Counted from the stretch's first letter, positions 13,808 through 22,089 are shown. The stretch: DNA of 34,336 nucleotides from an uncultured Collinsella sp. (GCA_900546115.1 URBQ01000033.1:1-34336); one strand, 5' to 3'. A program made the numbers and translations. The notes: generated by a model not told the origin, from the letters alone.

Positions 13808-16800
13808 ATGACTCAGGGAAAGCACTTTGCTGCCGGTGGCGATCACTTCGACGCACTGCCAAGCAAAAAGGTTCACGCCCCGAAGGGGATCGCGCGTCTG
13901 ACCGTCACCGCGGCGACCATGGCCGCCATGACCGGATCGAGCCTCATCTCACCGTTCACGGCATTCGCCCAGACCGGTGACGGGGGCACGCAGCACCCCG
14001 CCGTGATGTCGCCGATCGCCGCCCACGCCGGCGCGGCATCCGGTACCGGCACGAAATCCGTCGCACAGACCATCGCGGACCTGCAGAAGGCAGTCGACGA
14101 GGCGAAGGCGAAGGAGGACGCCGCCAAGGCATCCTACGATGAGGCCGCCGGTCCCTACAACGAGGCGGCTTCCGCCCGCGACCAGGCCAAGGCATCCTAC
14201 GATTCGGCAGTCAGCGCCGGTACGGCCGCCGACCGAGCGGCAATGGACGAGTACGCCCGTCAGGTCGCAGAGGGCAAGGACGCCGCCGATGCCGCCGGCA
14301 AGGACCTCGAGCAGGCGAAGGCGGGTCTCGCAGACGCCAAGGCGGATGCGTCCGAGAAGGACGAAGCGTACCAGTCCGCCATCAAGGCGGCCCAGGACGC
14401 TCAGGACGCCCTCGATAAAGCCAAGGCCGATGCCGTAGGCGCCACCCCGGAGGCTATCCGTGCCGCCGAGCAGGCCGTGCGCGACGCCACGGATGCCGTG
14501 AGCAGGGCACAGGCCGAACTCGACAACGCCAACGCGACGCTTGCCGATGCCCAGTCCAAGCTGGTTGCGGCCCAGTCTGCAAAGGATTCCGCCGATTCCG
14601 TCCTCGCCGCAGCCCAGCAGAACAAGGACACGGCGGATGCGAAGGCCGCAGCCGCCAGCGCCGCCTACGAGAAGGCGAAAGCAGACCTCGCCGCGGCGGA
14701 GGCCGGTGCGAGCGGTCCAGAGTATGATGCGGCAAAACAGAAGGTCGCGGACGCAGAGGCAGCCCTCGCTGTCGCACGAGCGGCACAGTCCCAGTGCGAG
14801 TCCGAGCTCGAGCAGGCACAGTCCGCTGCGGCAACGGCACAAGCCGACCTGAATGATGCCCAGACGGCTCTCTCCGTAAAGCAGCAGGCCGCGGCCGATG
14901 CCGAATCCGGTGTGAACGCCGCCCAGTCCGCTCTCGATGCCGCGATCGCCGACCTCGATGCGGCCAAGCAGGCGAATGCCGACGCCGTCGCCAAGCTGGA
15001 CGCCGCGAAGCAGGCTGTCAAGGACGCCGAGTCCGCCAAGGCAGCCGCCGACGTAGAGCTCGCGAACGCCAAGGCCGCAAAGGATACCGCAGACGCCGCC
15101 GTGACCGCCGCCCAGCAGAAGGTCGACGAGGCACAAACGAAGGTGGATCTCGCAGACGCGCAGCTCAAGCAGGGAGCCATCGGTTTTTTCAAGGCCATGG
15201 GTGCCGATTCAGCCATCGAGATCATCCAGAACTGCACGTACAAAGACTACACCGAGATCGGAAACAGTCTCGACGCAACGGGCCTTGAAAACATGCTTTC
15301 GTCCATCACGGTCATGAAGAACGTGAACGCCTACCGTAAGTCCGTCGGCCTTTCCGAGCTTGAGGTAAGCTATAAGCTCATTGCGGCAGCGATTGCAGAT
15401 GCAAACTATTCGACGAAAAATGTAGAGCATGCCCAGCAGTTCGATGTCGGTGAAAACCTTGCCTGGAGCTATCGCGACCCCTGCAAGGCCTGGATCTATC
15501 AGGAAAAGGATCTGTTTGACAAGACTGCAGCATCCCTTGGTGCGACGAATCTTTCCGGAAAGGACGCCTACGACTTCTGGTACGCCAACCAGGACAAGTT
15601 CGATTACTACCGTATCGGTCATTACATGAACATCATCAACCCTGACTATGCTGTCATGGGATGCGGTCTGAACGATGACACCCGTTTGACGTTCTCGCTC
15701 ACGCTGCAATACGGCGGTTGGGCCGGTTCGGGCTGGAATACCGGAGCCATCTCCGTCGACGAGTACGAGCAGAAGCTGACCTCCTACATCAACGGCCTGA
15801 AGAACGCCAAGAGCGCACTCGACGCAGCCAAGGCCGATCTCGCAGCCAAGCAGCAGGCAGCCACCGACGCCGCTGAAACCGTCCAGCAGAAGCAGGACGC
15901 AGCGGATTCCGCACAGGCAGATGTCGATGCCGCAAAGCAGGGTGTTGCCGATGCCCAGCGTGCCGTCGATGCCGCAAAGGCTGATCTCGCATCCAAGCAG
16001 CAGGGCGTCACGGATGCCCAGACCGAGCTTAATGCGGCGAAATCGGACCTCGATGCCGCCAACGCGGCAGTCGATACGGCAAAGTCGACCGTCCAGCAGA
16101 AACAGGTCGCCTTTGATGCCGCCAACGCAGCCGTAACGGCCGCACAGACCAAGCTGGATTCCGCCAAGGCGGACACCGAGGCCAAGCAGCAGGACGTCAC
16201 GGTTGCGAACGCCGATCTCGCGAAGTTCTTCCAGGACGTCGCCGACGCCAAGAAGGCGCTCGATACAGCAAAGAGCGTCCATGACGCGGCGGCAGCCGAT
16301 CAGGTCGAGAAGGCGACCGTCCTCGCCGCCGCCGAGCAAAAGGCGGACGCCACCGCACGCGCCCTCGCGGATGCCCAGCGTGCCGTCGATGCCGCAAAGG
16401 CCGACACCGGCGTTGCCGCCGACAGGCTTACCGGCTCCCAGACCAATCTCGAGGACGCACAGTCGAACCTCGACATCCTCACCGATCTTGCCGCGAAGCT
16501 CGCAGAGGCACAGCAGCGCGAGCAGGATGCAGTAAAGGCCGTCAATGACACCAAGGCCGCGCTCGATGCCGCGAAGGCGGATACCATCGCCGCCGAGTCC
16601 CTGGTCTCCGCCGCCGAACAGGCAAAGGCACAGGCAGACGCCAAGCTGTCGAAGCTGAACTCCATCGACGCCGGTGCGGCGGTCGCTTCCGGCCATGATG
16701 TGAACGCGGATGACGCCCTCAACGCGCTTTTCGCCGCAGCAGTCGAGGCACGTGCCAAGGTCGCGCCCGCCAAGGCCATCCTGGACGAGAAGCAGACCGC

Positions 16801-17107
16801 GGTGGACGAGCTCCAGCCCGGCTATGATGCGGCACTCGCCGCCTACGAGTTGGCGAAGTCCGACCGCATCGCGGCAGAGCAGGAGCTTTCCGCCGAGATC
16901 GCCCGTCAGGAGGCGGAGGAGGCCGCAAAGAAGCAGGCGGCATACAGCCCGAAGCACCTCGCCGGCACGGAGACCGCCCAGTCCGGTAGCCTCGCCCAGA
17001 CCGGCGACCGCGCGGGCCTCATCGGGGAGACGTTCGCCATCGGCGGTACCGTCCTCGTGGCGACCGGCGTCTTCCTCGACCGGAAGAAACGCCACGGGCA
17101 GATGTAA
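13808..17107 (+). CDS. Wall-anchored coiled-coil/CAP-domain surface protein, PrgA/Sec10 surface-exclusion-like
   Basis: About 1099 residues. The ATG at 13808 is favoured (AAAGGA at 13791-13796), while 13781 has no ribosome site. Order: signal peptide ending near AFAQ (about 55); Ala/Lys/Asp-rich heptad coiled coil (80-455); a CAP/SCP-type domain (about 455-650); a second coiled coil (650-1010); then a sortase motif LAQTGD (1062-1067), a membrane helix and a basic tail. CAP signs are 'VNAYRKSVGLSEL', HAQQFDVGENLAW and GHYMNIINPDYAVMGCGL. Stalk-CAP-stalk-anchor is the architecture of PrgA, which blocks redundant conjugation and mating aggregation. It is the element's largest cargo and faces the XRE operator. 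A general adhesin role remains possible. Confidence 0.82.
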   Translation: MTQGKHFAAGGDHFDALPSKKVHAPKGIARLTVTAATMAAMTGSSLISPFTAFAQTGDGGTQHPAVMSPIAAHAGAASGTGTKSVAQTIADLQKAVDEAKAKEDAAKASYDEAAGPYNEAASARDQAKASYDSAVSAGTAADRAAMDEYARQVAEGKDAADAAGKDLEQAKAGLADAKADASEKDEAYQSAIKAAQDAQDALDKAKADAVGATPEAIRAAEQAVRDATDAVSRAQAELDNANATLADAQSKLVAAQSAKDSADSVLAAAQQNKDTADAKAAAASAAYEKAKADLAAAEAGASGPEYDAAKQKVADAEAALAVARAAQSQCESELEQAQSAAATAQADLNDAQTALSVKQQAAADAESGVNAAQSALDAAIADLDAAKQANADAVAKLDAAKQAVKDAESAKAAADVELANAKAAKDTADAAVTAAQQKVDEAQTKVDLADAQLKQGAIGFFKAMGADSAIEIIQNCTYKDYTEIGNSLDATGLENMLSSITVMKNVNAYRKSVGLSELEVSYKLIAAAIADANYSTKNVEHAQQFDVGENLAWSYRDPCKAWIYQEKDLFDKTAASLGATNLSGKDAYDFWYANQDKFDYYRIGHYMNIINPDYAVMGCGLNDDTRLTFSLTLQYGGWAGSGWNTGAISVDEYEQKLTSYINGLKNAKSALDAAKADLAAKQQAATDAAETVQQKQDAADSAQADVDAAKQGVADAQRAVDAAKADLASKQQGVTDAQTELNAAKSDLDAANAAVDTAKSTVQQKQVAFDAANAAVTAAQTKLDSAKADTEAKQQDVTVANADLAKFFQDVADAKKALDTAKSVHDAAAADQVEKATVLAAAEQKADATARALADAQRAVDAAKADTGVAADRLTGSQTNLEDAQSNLDILTDLAAKLAEAQQREQDAVKAVNDTKAALDAAKADTIAAESLVSAAEQAKAQADAKLSKLNSIDAGAAVASGHDVNADDALNALFAAAVEARAKVAPAKAILDEKQTAVDELQPGYDAALAAYELAKSDRIAAEQELSAEIARQEAEEAAKKQAAYSPKHLAGTETAQSGSLAQTGDRAGLIGETFAIGGTVLVATGVFLDRKKRHGQM
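15950..16401 (+). repeat. 32-bp direct repeat within the surface protein gene
   Basis: Bases 15950-15981 and 16370-16401 are identical and lie exactly 420 bases apart. That is 140 codons or 20 heptads, in frame. Both encode DAQRAVDAAKA. Recombination between them would shorten the second stalk without breaking the frame. Confidence 0.85.
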
Positions 17108-17115
17108 AAGCGAGT

Positions 17116-17153
17116 CGGGCGTTGGATATCGGCTAGTGTCCAACGCCCGGTTT
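17116..17153 (+). terminator. Terminator or attenuator after the surface protein gene
   Basis: CGGGCGTTGGA (17116-17126) pairs perfectly with TCCAACGCCCG (17139-17149) over a 12-base loop, followed by GTTTC. The T tract is short, and the lipoprotein start lies only 24 bases further, so readthrough into that gene is likely. Confidence 0.6.
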
Positions 17154-17172
17154 CATGGACGGGGAGATCGGT

Positions 17173-17823
17173 GTGAGAACAAGGGCTATTATCGTTGCGC
17201 TTCTGGTGTGCCTTTCGGCACCTCAACTTGGATGTGCCAGCGTTGCAAAGCAAGGAAGCGGCTCTACGGAAAGGGCCGCCACAGCGGTAAAGAATAAAGA
17301 CAAAAAGAAGCCAAGCGAAGAAAAGGCGACGCAAACCTCTGGAACCAAGACCGAGGAGAAGAAAGAATCCGACGACAAGGACCAGAAATCCGATGACTCC
17401 AAGAAGGAGGATAACAAGTCTTCCGATTCCTCGAAGTCGGACAGCAAGGGCGATTCCTCCCAGTCCAAGCAGAATTCCGGCAATTCGCAGAGTTCCGGCA
17501 GCAACAATTCCTCTTCCAACGGCGGCAGCCAGAAGAAGTGGGTTGCCGAGCAGGGCCACTGGGAGACAGATTACAGCCAGGTCTGGGTGCCGAATGTGGT
17601 TTATACGCGCCATGAACGTTGGATCTGCAGTGCATGCCACGCAGCATTTGGATCTGCAGCCGAAATGGACGCTCACGCTCACGCTACTTTTGGCGATGCG
17701 CAGCATCCTAACGGCGGTTCTGCAATCAATGATTCGTATACCACCTCTGAGGACCAAGGACATTATGAACAGCAGGCTACGGGACAACATTGGGTTGTCG
17801 ACGTCGCCGGTCACTGGGAGTAA
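17173..17823 (+). CDS. Lipoprotein with Ser/Lys-rich linker and zinc-finger-like C-terminus
   Basis: A 216-residue protein. The GTG at 17173 follows GGGGAG; an ATG at 17155 has no such site. The signal peptide ends in a lipobox with the lipidated Cys21 (LGC). Residues about 25-120 are a charged, then Ser/Asn/Gly-rich spacer, as in wall-spanning lipoproteins. The C-terminal part has 'GHWETDYSQVWVPNVVYTRHERWICSACHAAFGSAAEMDAHAHA'-like order: a C-x2-C pair, then His residues spaced as in a C2H2 finger, framed by GHWE, GHYE and GHWE repeats. This suggests a metal-binding extracellular module. Function unknown. It lies just behind the surface protein and may be co-transcribed. Confidence 0.75.
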   Translation: MRTRAIIVALLVCLSAPQLGCASVAKQGSGSTERAATAVKNKDKKKPSEEKATQTSGTKTEEKKESDDKDQKSDDSKKEDNKSSDSSKSDSKGDSSQSKQNSGNSQSSGSNNSSSNGGSQKKWVAEQGHWETDYSQVWVPNVVYTRHERWICSACHAAFGSAAEMDAHAHATFGDAQHPNGGSAINDSYTTSEDQGHYEQQATGQHWVVDVAGHWE

Positions 17824-17873
17824 TGTACATCGTTCCTCTCCTCTTACATTCGGTAAATGTTTATTTATTTGTG

Positions 17874-17898
17874 GGCGGCCGGTTCGGCCGCCTTTTTT
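17874..17898 (+). terminator. Strong rho-independent terminator
   Basis: GGCGGCCG-GTT-CGGCCGCC (17874-17892), followed by six T (17893-17898). It closes the surface protein/lipoprotein unit. Confidence 0.92.
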
Positions 17899-17989
17899 AG
17901 ACGCCCAGTCTGGGAGCAAACGATAGGAAAGCAATCAAACGGGAGACCGTTCCAAAAGAATCCGGCGGTTCCGGATGCTTCGGGCAAAA

Positions 17990-18415
17990 CCTTCCGCAAA
18001 TCGGTAAGGTCTTCCATCAACTTGCTCCAGCCCTCGCCCGGATTCCGCTGCGCGGTAATGCAAACACTCGGCATCCCTCGCATTCGCATTACCGCTCCGC
18101 TCTCGCTACAGCGAATCTCTAACACTCAGCATCCTTCGCGTTAAAAATTCGCTTCCGCTCACGGTCTTCGCTGACACTACGACACCGCGAAGCCTTTCGC
18201 TCGAAACGAGGCCTCTCATTTCGTGTCTACGCTACGCTCCGCCCAATCGCCGTAGCAGGCGATAAGGTTGTTGTGAAGTTGAAACTTCGCGATAAAGAAT
18301 CGCGAAGTCGATTCTTCATTTTTGGAACGACGCCAGCCGTTCCTCATCAAAAGGAAAGCGAATCGCATAGCAGGTTTTGATCGGAGGCCTCTCCGATCGC
18401 TGATTCGTTTTCCGG
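17990..18415. other. Probable oriT region with clustered inverted repeats
   Basis: About 500 bases without a gene precede the mobC/relaxase operon. Repeats seen are: ATCGCC-6-GGCGAT (18246-18263); ACTTCGCGAT-AAAGA-ATCGCGAAGT (18284-18308, perfect 10 bp), overlapping AAGAATCG/CGATTCTT (18296-18316); GGAACG-8-CGTTCC (18324-18343); and GATCGGAG-GCCT-CTCCGATC (18379-18398). An 18-base direct repeat with two changes, ACACTC(G/A)GCATCC(C/T)TCGC, occurs at 18064 and 18122. Position and repeat density are typical of a transfer origin. The nick site cannot be placed by eye. Confidence 0.55.
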
Positions 18416-18422
18416 AGGAATC

Positions 18423-18956
18423 ATGAGCAGGCTCCGCCCACACACCGTCAAGGCGTCTCTTTCCGATGAAGAGAAGAAAGCCATCACCGCAATCGCAAAG
18501 CGACATGAGATGAGCGAGGCGGAACTCATACGCCTCGTTTTGTGCAATGCTGACGATCTCGATATCGATTTTAGTTTTGCGGAAATCGCTGACCAGAAAT
18601 TCCGAACCGATGACATTCACGTCCGGGTCTCACCGGAAGAAAAAAAGAAAATTGAAAGCAATGCTGATTCCCTTGATATGACTGTCAGTTCGTATGCTCG
18701 TCGCGTACTGCTCAAAGGGAATGTTGAGAAAATCGATGTCGATCGGGCGTCGATCGACAAGATTTATCACGAGCTTTTAAAGGAAGGAACAAACCTCAAT
18801 CAGCTCATGTACTTCGTAAATGTACAAGGTCTTCCGGCGTATAACGAGAAGGCGGTTTTCCGAACACTTGAGAAGGTCTATCAAGTTGGGCGTAAGCTAG
18901 ACCGTTTCATCGACGAGCTCGAGAGGCGCTATTTCGTCGGTGGTGATGTGAAATGA
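18423..18956 (+). CDS. MobC-like relaxosome accessory protein
   Basis: A 177-residue protein preceded by CCGGAGGAA. It has two ribbon-helix-helix-like segments: one near residues 5-45 (VKASLSDEEKKAITAIAKRH) and one near 60-98 (DDIHVRVSPEEKKKIESNAD). The C-terminal helix 'LLKEGTNLNQLMYFVN' corresponds to the ELNRIGNNLNQ motif of MobC proteins. MobC binds oriT and helps the relaxase open the DNA at nic. The gene overlaps the relaxase start by 4 bases (ATGA), so the two are translationally coupled. The perfect hairpin at 18379-18398, just upstream, could be an autoregulatory site. Confidence 0.85.
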   Translation: MSRLRPHTVKASLSDEEKKAITAIAKRHEMSEAELIRLVLCNADDLDIDFSFAEIADQKFRTDDIHVRVSPEEKKKIESNADSLDMTVSSYARRVLLKGNVEKIDVDRASIDKIYHELLKEGTNLNQLMYFVNVQGLPAYNEKAVFRTLEKVYQVGRKLDRFIDELERRYFVGGDVK

Positions 18957-20152
18957 CGGTTATCAAACAGAAAAGCGTTTCGAGCGACCGCTACGCAAAG
19001 AACGTCCGTAAATACATCAACGGAAAAGATGCGCTTGCGCGTGGCGGCTGGAACATCGAATACAGCGATCGCTGGTTTTCGAAAATGGATAGAACCAGAA
19101 AGGTTTTCCATCACGACAAACCATCGAGAGCCGGAGCCAAAAACGTAATCCTGCTTCATCAGATCCTCGCGTTCCTTCCGGAAGAATGCTCATGCAACGG
19201 GGGCAAGATGACCCCCGATGCATGTTTGGCCTACGCGGAGCAATGGCTTGCGAAACACTATCCGCATCAACAAGTGATTCTCGCGCTGCACGAAGAAAGC
19301 GATAAGGCGGGAAAACGCTACGCAGTGCACATGGCGATCAACCGTACCGATTTGTTAACCGGCAAGCGTTGCGAGACGGGCGGGCGGCATGGAAAGTACG
19401 AACGCGCCTCATGGGTCCGCGAACTCGATAAGGACTGGAATCTCGCCCAGCTCGAAAAGGGAAAGAAGAATTCGAAGATTCGCGATCGCCAGCCGCGGGA
19501 CACAGAAAAGGAGATTATCGGTCGCGGTGAGTACAGTTATAAAAACAATCTGCGCGAGTTGATCCATCTTGCAATCAACGAAGGTCATCCGAAGAATATG
19601 GAGCAGTTTAAAAAGTTACTTGCCTCATGGGGCGTAGACATTTTCATTAAGAACAATCGAGTCTATGCGACAGATCTCGATATCAAGGAGGCCGGCAACC
19701 CGAAGTGCACTTTCAACCTGACTCGTCTTGACGGGAGGTTTGCGGTCAAGCAACTTGAGGCGGCTTTCAAAAATAACGTGCTGGAGGCCGAGCGAGCCCT
19801 TCCTTATGAGAGGCGTTGCGAGATTTACATTCAACGGCTTAAGAAGGCGTATTCGGCGTGGGTCGAGCAGGCAAAGGCGAGCAAGGGCGTCGCCTACAAT
19901 CTCTTTCCTAAGTTCATCGCACCGAAGTGCGATGAAGATCTGCTCGAGGATCCGGCGGTTCGTGATGAGCTTCTTGCCCGGCGCGGTTACGCAAGGGAGA
20001 TTCGCAACCGTTACGCCGGCGCCGTTCCCGATGCTGGCGATGACCGCGTTCGCGCCGCAGGACGAGCCCATGGTGGCAACGGCGACATCTCGCCGCAGGT
20101 CGATCGCGCGGTCGACCGAGGCGATTACGATCGCGGAGACACGCCTCGCTAG
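18953..20152 (+). CDS. Relaxase / mobilization nuclease
   Basis: A 399-residue protein of the relaxase family (PF03432-like, MOBP-type by overall order). An N-terminal region with tyrosines Y14 and Y21 (RKYINGKDAL) is the likely source of the DNA-linked Tyr. The metal region has H113 (ALHEES) and VHMAIN (126-130), the counterpart of the HxxHxHxxxN motif, although the first His of the usual HxH pair is replaced (A124). Residues 190-340 are helical and basic. The last 60 are Arg/Asp/Gly-rich and low complexity. It would nick oriT, stay attached to the 5' end and pilot the strand into a helper's type IV channel. Confidence 0.85.
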   Translation: MTVIKQKSVSSDRYAKNVRKYINGKDALARGGWNIEYSDRWFSKMDRTRKVFHHDKPSRAGAKNVILLHQILAFLPEECSCNGGKMTPDACLAYAEQWLAKHYPHQQVILALHEESDKAGKRYAVHMAINRTDLLTGKRCETGGRHGKYERASWVRELDKDWNLAQLEKGKKNSKIRDRQPRDTEKEIIGRGEYSYKNNLRELIHLAINEGHPKNMEQFKKLLASWGVDIFIKNNRVYATDLDIKEAGNPKCTFNLTRLDGRFAVKQLEAAFKNNVLEAERALPYERRCEIYIQRLKKAYSAWVEQAKASKGVAYNLFPKFIAPKCDEDLLEDPAVRDELLARRGYAREIRNRYAGAVPDAGDDRVRAAGRAHGGNGDISPQVDRAVDRGDYDRGDTPR

Positions 20153-20339
20153 TTTTGGAAAGCCTATCGTCGGTGCCCTAGCGCGCTGCCATCCAGTGCC
20201 GATTCTTTCATACTCGCAATTCGGCGAGGATGAGGAGTATGAATTGATCGGCGGGAGTCAGCCGCTCTGATAGAATCGTCCTTGCTGTCGGCAGCCCTCG
20301 TGCCGGGCAGAGCCCTCCATTTGATGGGAGGTGATGCCC

Positions 20340-20465
20340 ATGACCGATTTCACCGAGCTCGTGAAGCTCCTGACCGCTATGGTCTCGCTCCTCACGGCCC
20401 TTGTCGGCCTTTCCAAGGCACTCAAGCAGGGCTCGAAGCCCAAAAAGAAAGGCCACCGTCGCTAA
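20340..20465 (+). CDS. 41-residue hydrophobic small protein, holin-like/type I toxin-like
   Basis: The start has a strong GGGAGG site (20326-20331) 8 bases ahead. The product begins MTDFTELVKLLTAMV, continues as one hydrophobic helix of about 18 residues rich in Leu/Val/Ala (residues about 8-27) and ends in a strongly basic tail (KPKKKGHRR). This layout matches small 'holin-like toxin' or type I toxin peptides, but also any small membrane peptide. A G-C rich hairpin follows. No antitoxin RNA is proven, and the name is by architecture only. A weak stem (CTCCAT/ATGGGAG near 20313-20331) overlaps the ribosome site. Confidence 0.6.
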   Translation: MTDFTELVKLLTAMVSLLTALVGLSKALKQGSKPKKKGHRR

Positions 20466-20490
20466 GACGATGACCCAACTTCATTAAGCA

Positions 20491-20527
20491 ACGGCTCTGC
20501 CCAGCTCTCTACAACTTGGGCTGCCGT
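20491..20527 (+). terminator. Hairpin after the 41-residue gene
   Basis: ACGGC (20491-20495) and GCCCA (20499-20503) pair with TGGGC (20517-20521) and GCCGT (20523-20527), with small bulges. It lies 25 bases after the stop. No strong T tract follows (ATTTT 10 bases on). Confidence 0.45.
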
Positions 20528-20640
20528 CGGCACCATTTTACCCTCCTGACGAGGAATTCGTCCATATTTCAAAAATCAAATCCTGTTCGCGCGTGGGCGT
20601 AAACTTATAGTTGGGCAAATCCGGCAGATTGGAGCTTGAA

Positions 20641-20706
20641 ACATGAGGGATATGCACCTCATGTCGCTCATAAAACGTCTCCTGACCTCGAAGGAGAACG
20701 TTTTTT
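20641..20706 (+). promoter_or_regulatory. Leader hairpins upstream of the metallophosphoesterase operon
   Basis: The perfect 8-bp hairpin ACATGAGG/CCTCATGT (20641-20664) is followed by AACGTCTCCT (20674-20683) pairing with AGGAGAACGTT (one bulge) and ending in TTTTTT (20701-20706). The second is a normal rho-independent terminator placed only 9 bases before the AAGGAG of the first phosphoesterase gene. It may therefore attenuate transcription from a promoter upstream, such as TATAGT at 20606-20611. Confidence 0.6.
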
Positions 20707-20728
20707 AGCGATAAAAGGAGACATAAAA

Positions 20729-21367
20729 ATGATCTGGTTTACCAGCGACACCCACTTCGGGCATGAGAACGTGCTGAAGTTCACCGACCGCCCGTGGGAG
20801 ACGATTTGGCAGATGAACGACGCCATCGTCGACAGCATCAACGGCAAGGTTGCCGTGGACGACGAGCTCTACATCCTGGGGGATTTCTCATTCAAGATGA
20901 CCGCCCAGGACGCCTACGGGCTGCGCAAGCAGATCGCCTGCAGGCGCATCCACCTCGTCCCGGGAAACCACGACAAGGACTGGACCCAGCCGGCGGTCAC
21001 GGGCGCCTTCACCGTGGAGCCGCCGATCTGCGTGCTCAAGATCGACGGGCAGAAGATCGTCCTGAGCCATTACCCCATGGCCGACTGGCAGGGCATGAGC
21101 CATGGATCGTGGCACCTCCACGGGCACATCCACAGCAGCGGCGGCGCGTACAACGAGTTCAACCGCAAGCAGGGCCTTCTGCGCTACGACGTCGGTTGCG
21201 ATGCCAACGGGCACTCCCCGGTGAGCCTCGACGGGCTGAGGGAATGGTTCGCCGGAGTCGACGAGCCGTGCGGCCGGGTGAAATGGCCCTGGTGGGTCAA
21301 CGAGACCGGCGACAGGCAGGTCGAGCGCGAGCTGGCGGCGTACAAGAGGGAAGAGGCGATCCGATGA
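20729..21367 (+). CDS. Metallophosphoesterase, calcineurin-like, phage type
   Basis: A 212-residue protein. The ATG at 20729 follows AAGGAG by 8 bases. It contains the full metallophosphoesterase signature: D7-x-H9 in TSDTHFGHEN, GDFS near residue 51, GNHDK near 75, SHYP near 114 and HGHIHS near 130. Two metal ions would be held by these residues. The substrate is unknown, since members act on phosphodiesters, cyclic nucleotides or monoesters. This subtype is common in phages and mobile elements. It is the first of three tandem phosphoesterase genes and overlaps the second by 4 bases (ATGA). Confidence 0.9.
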   Translation: MIWFTSDTHFGHENVLKFTDRPWETIWQMNDAIVDSINGKVAVDDELYILGDFSFKMTAQDAYGLRKQIACRRIHLVPGNHDKDWTQPAVTGAFTVEPPICVLKIDGQKIVLSHYPMADWQGMSHGSWHLHGHIHSSGGAYNEFNRKQGLLRYDVGCDANGHSPVSLDGLREWFAGVDEPCGRVKWPWWVNETGDRQVERELAAYKREEAIR

Positions 21368-22089
21368 CGGTCTATGTGACGGGCGACGTGCACGGTGGGC
21401 TCGACATGCAAAAGTTCCGCGACTGGGAGCTTGGCGACAGTCTTACCAGCAATGACTACCTCATCGTCGCCGGCGACTTTGGCTTTCCGTGGGATTTCTC
21501 CGCCGAGGAATGCGCCGACATCGCCTGGCTGGAGTCGCGCCCCTACACGGTACTGTTCGTCGACGGCAACCACGAGCGCTTCGACCACTGGGAGGAACGC
21601 CCCATGGAACCGTGGCACGGCGGGCTGACGCAGCGCCTGTCGGATACCTCGTCCATCCGCCGCCTCATGCGCGGGGAGGTCTTCGAGCTCGACGGCTCGA
21701 CGGTCTTCACCATGGGCAGTGCCACGAGCGTGGACAGGGAATACCGCGTGCCCTATTCCAGCTGGTGGCCTCAGGAGCTCCCGGACGAGCGCGATTTCGA
21801 TACCGCGCGGACAAAGCTCGACGAAGTCGGCTGGAAGGTCGACTTCGTCATCACCCATACCTGCTCGACGCGCATGCTCTCGCCGACGCTCCACCCGGAC
21901 CCAGGCTGGGAGCGTCCCGATGTGGACCGGCTGACCGAATTCCTCGACGAGCTCGAGGACCGCCTGGACTACAAGCGCTGGTATTACGGCCATTTTCACC
22001 GAGACGGCAACCCAGACGAACGTCATACCGTGCTGTACGACCGGATCGTGAGGCTCGGGGACAAACTCCTGCCGTGGGGTGCGTACTGA
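21364..22089 (+). CDS. Metallophosphoesterase, second of three
   Basis: A 241-residue protein beginning MTVYVTGDVHGG. Motifs are GDVHG (7-11), AGDFGFPW (about 37-44), DGNHERFD (about 64-71), THTCSTRM with the metal-binding His near 163, and GHFHRDG near 215. It is a paralogue of the next gene, sharing the same start, LMRGEVFE/D, SWWP and GWKVD blocks. It is distinct from the shorter first gene. Translation is probably coupled through overlaps at both ends. Substrate unknown. Confidence 0.9.
   Translation: MTVYVTGDVHGGLDMQKFRDWELGDSLTSNDYLIVAGDFGFPWDFSAEECADIAWLESRPYTVLFVDGNHERFDHWEERPMEPWHGGLTQRLSDTSSIRRLMRGEVFELDGSTVFTMGSATSVDREYRVPYSSWWPQELPDERDFDTARTKLDEVGWKVDFVITHTCSTRMLSPTLHPDPGWERPDVDRLTEFLDELEDRLDYKRWYYGHFHRDGNPDERHTVLYDRIVRLGDKLLPWGAY

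Noticed and set aside
15209..17143. A 644-codon minus-strand frame over the surface protein gene
   Set aside because: It arises from the repetitive Ala-rich heptad codons read backwards, giving Gly/Leu/Cys repeats with no known fold.
19728..20270. A 180-codon frame overlapping the relaxase 3' end, considered as a frameshifted relaxase tail
   Set aside because: Its composition (Arg/Ser/Pro-rich) is that of a shadow frame, and the relaxase frame ends normally without loss of motifs.
20794..21363. Upstream extension of the second phosphoesterase frame
   Set aside because: The frame runs back through the first phosphoesterase gene as Arg/Pro-rich sequence; the ATG at 21364 gives the standard start of the family.
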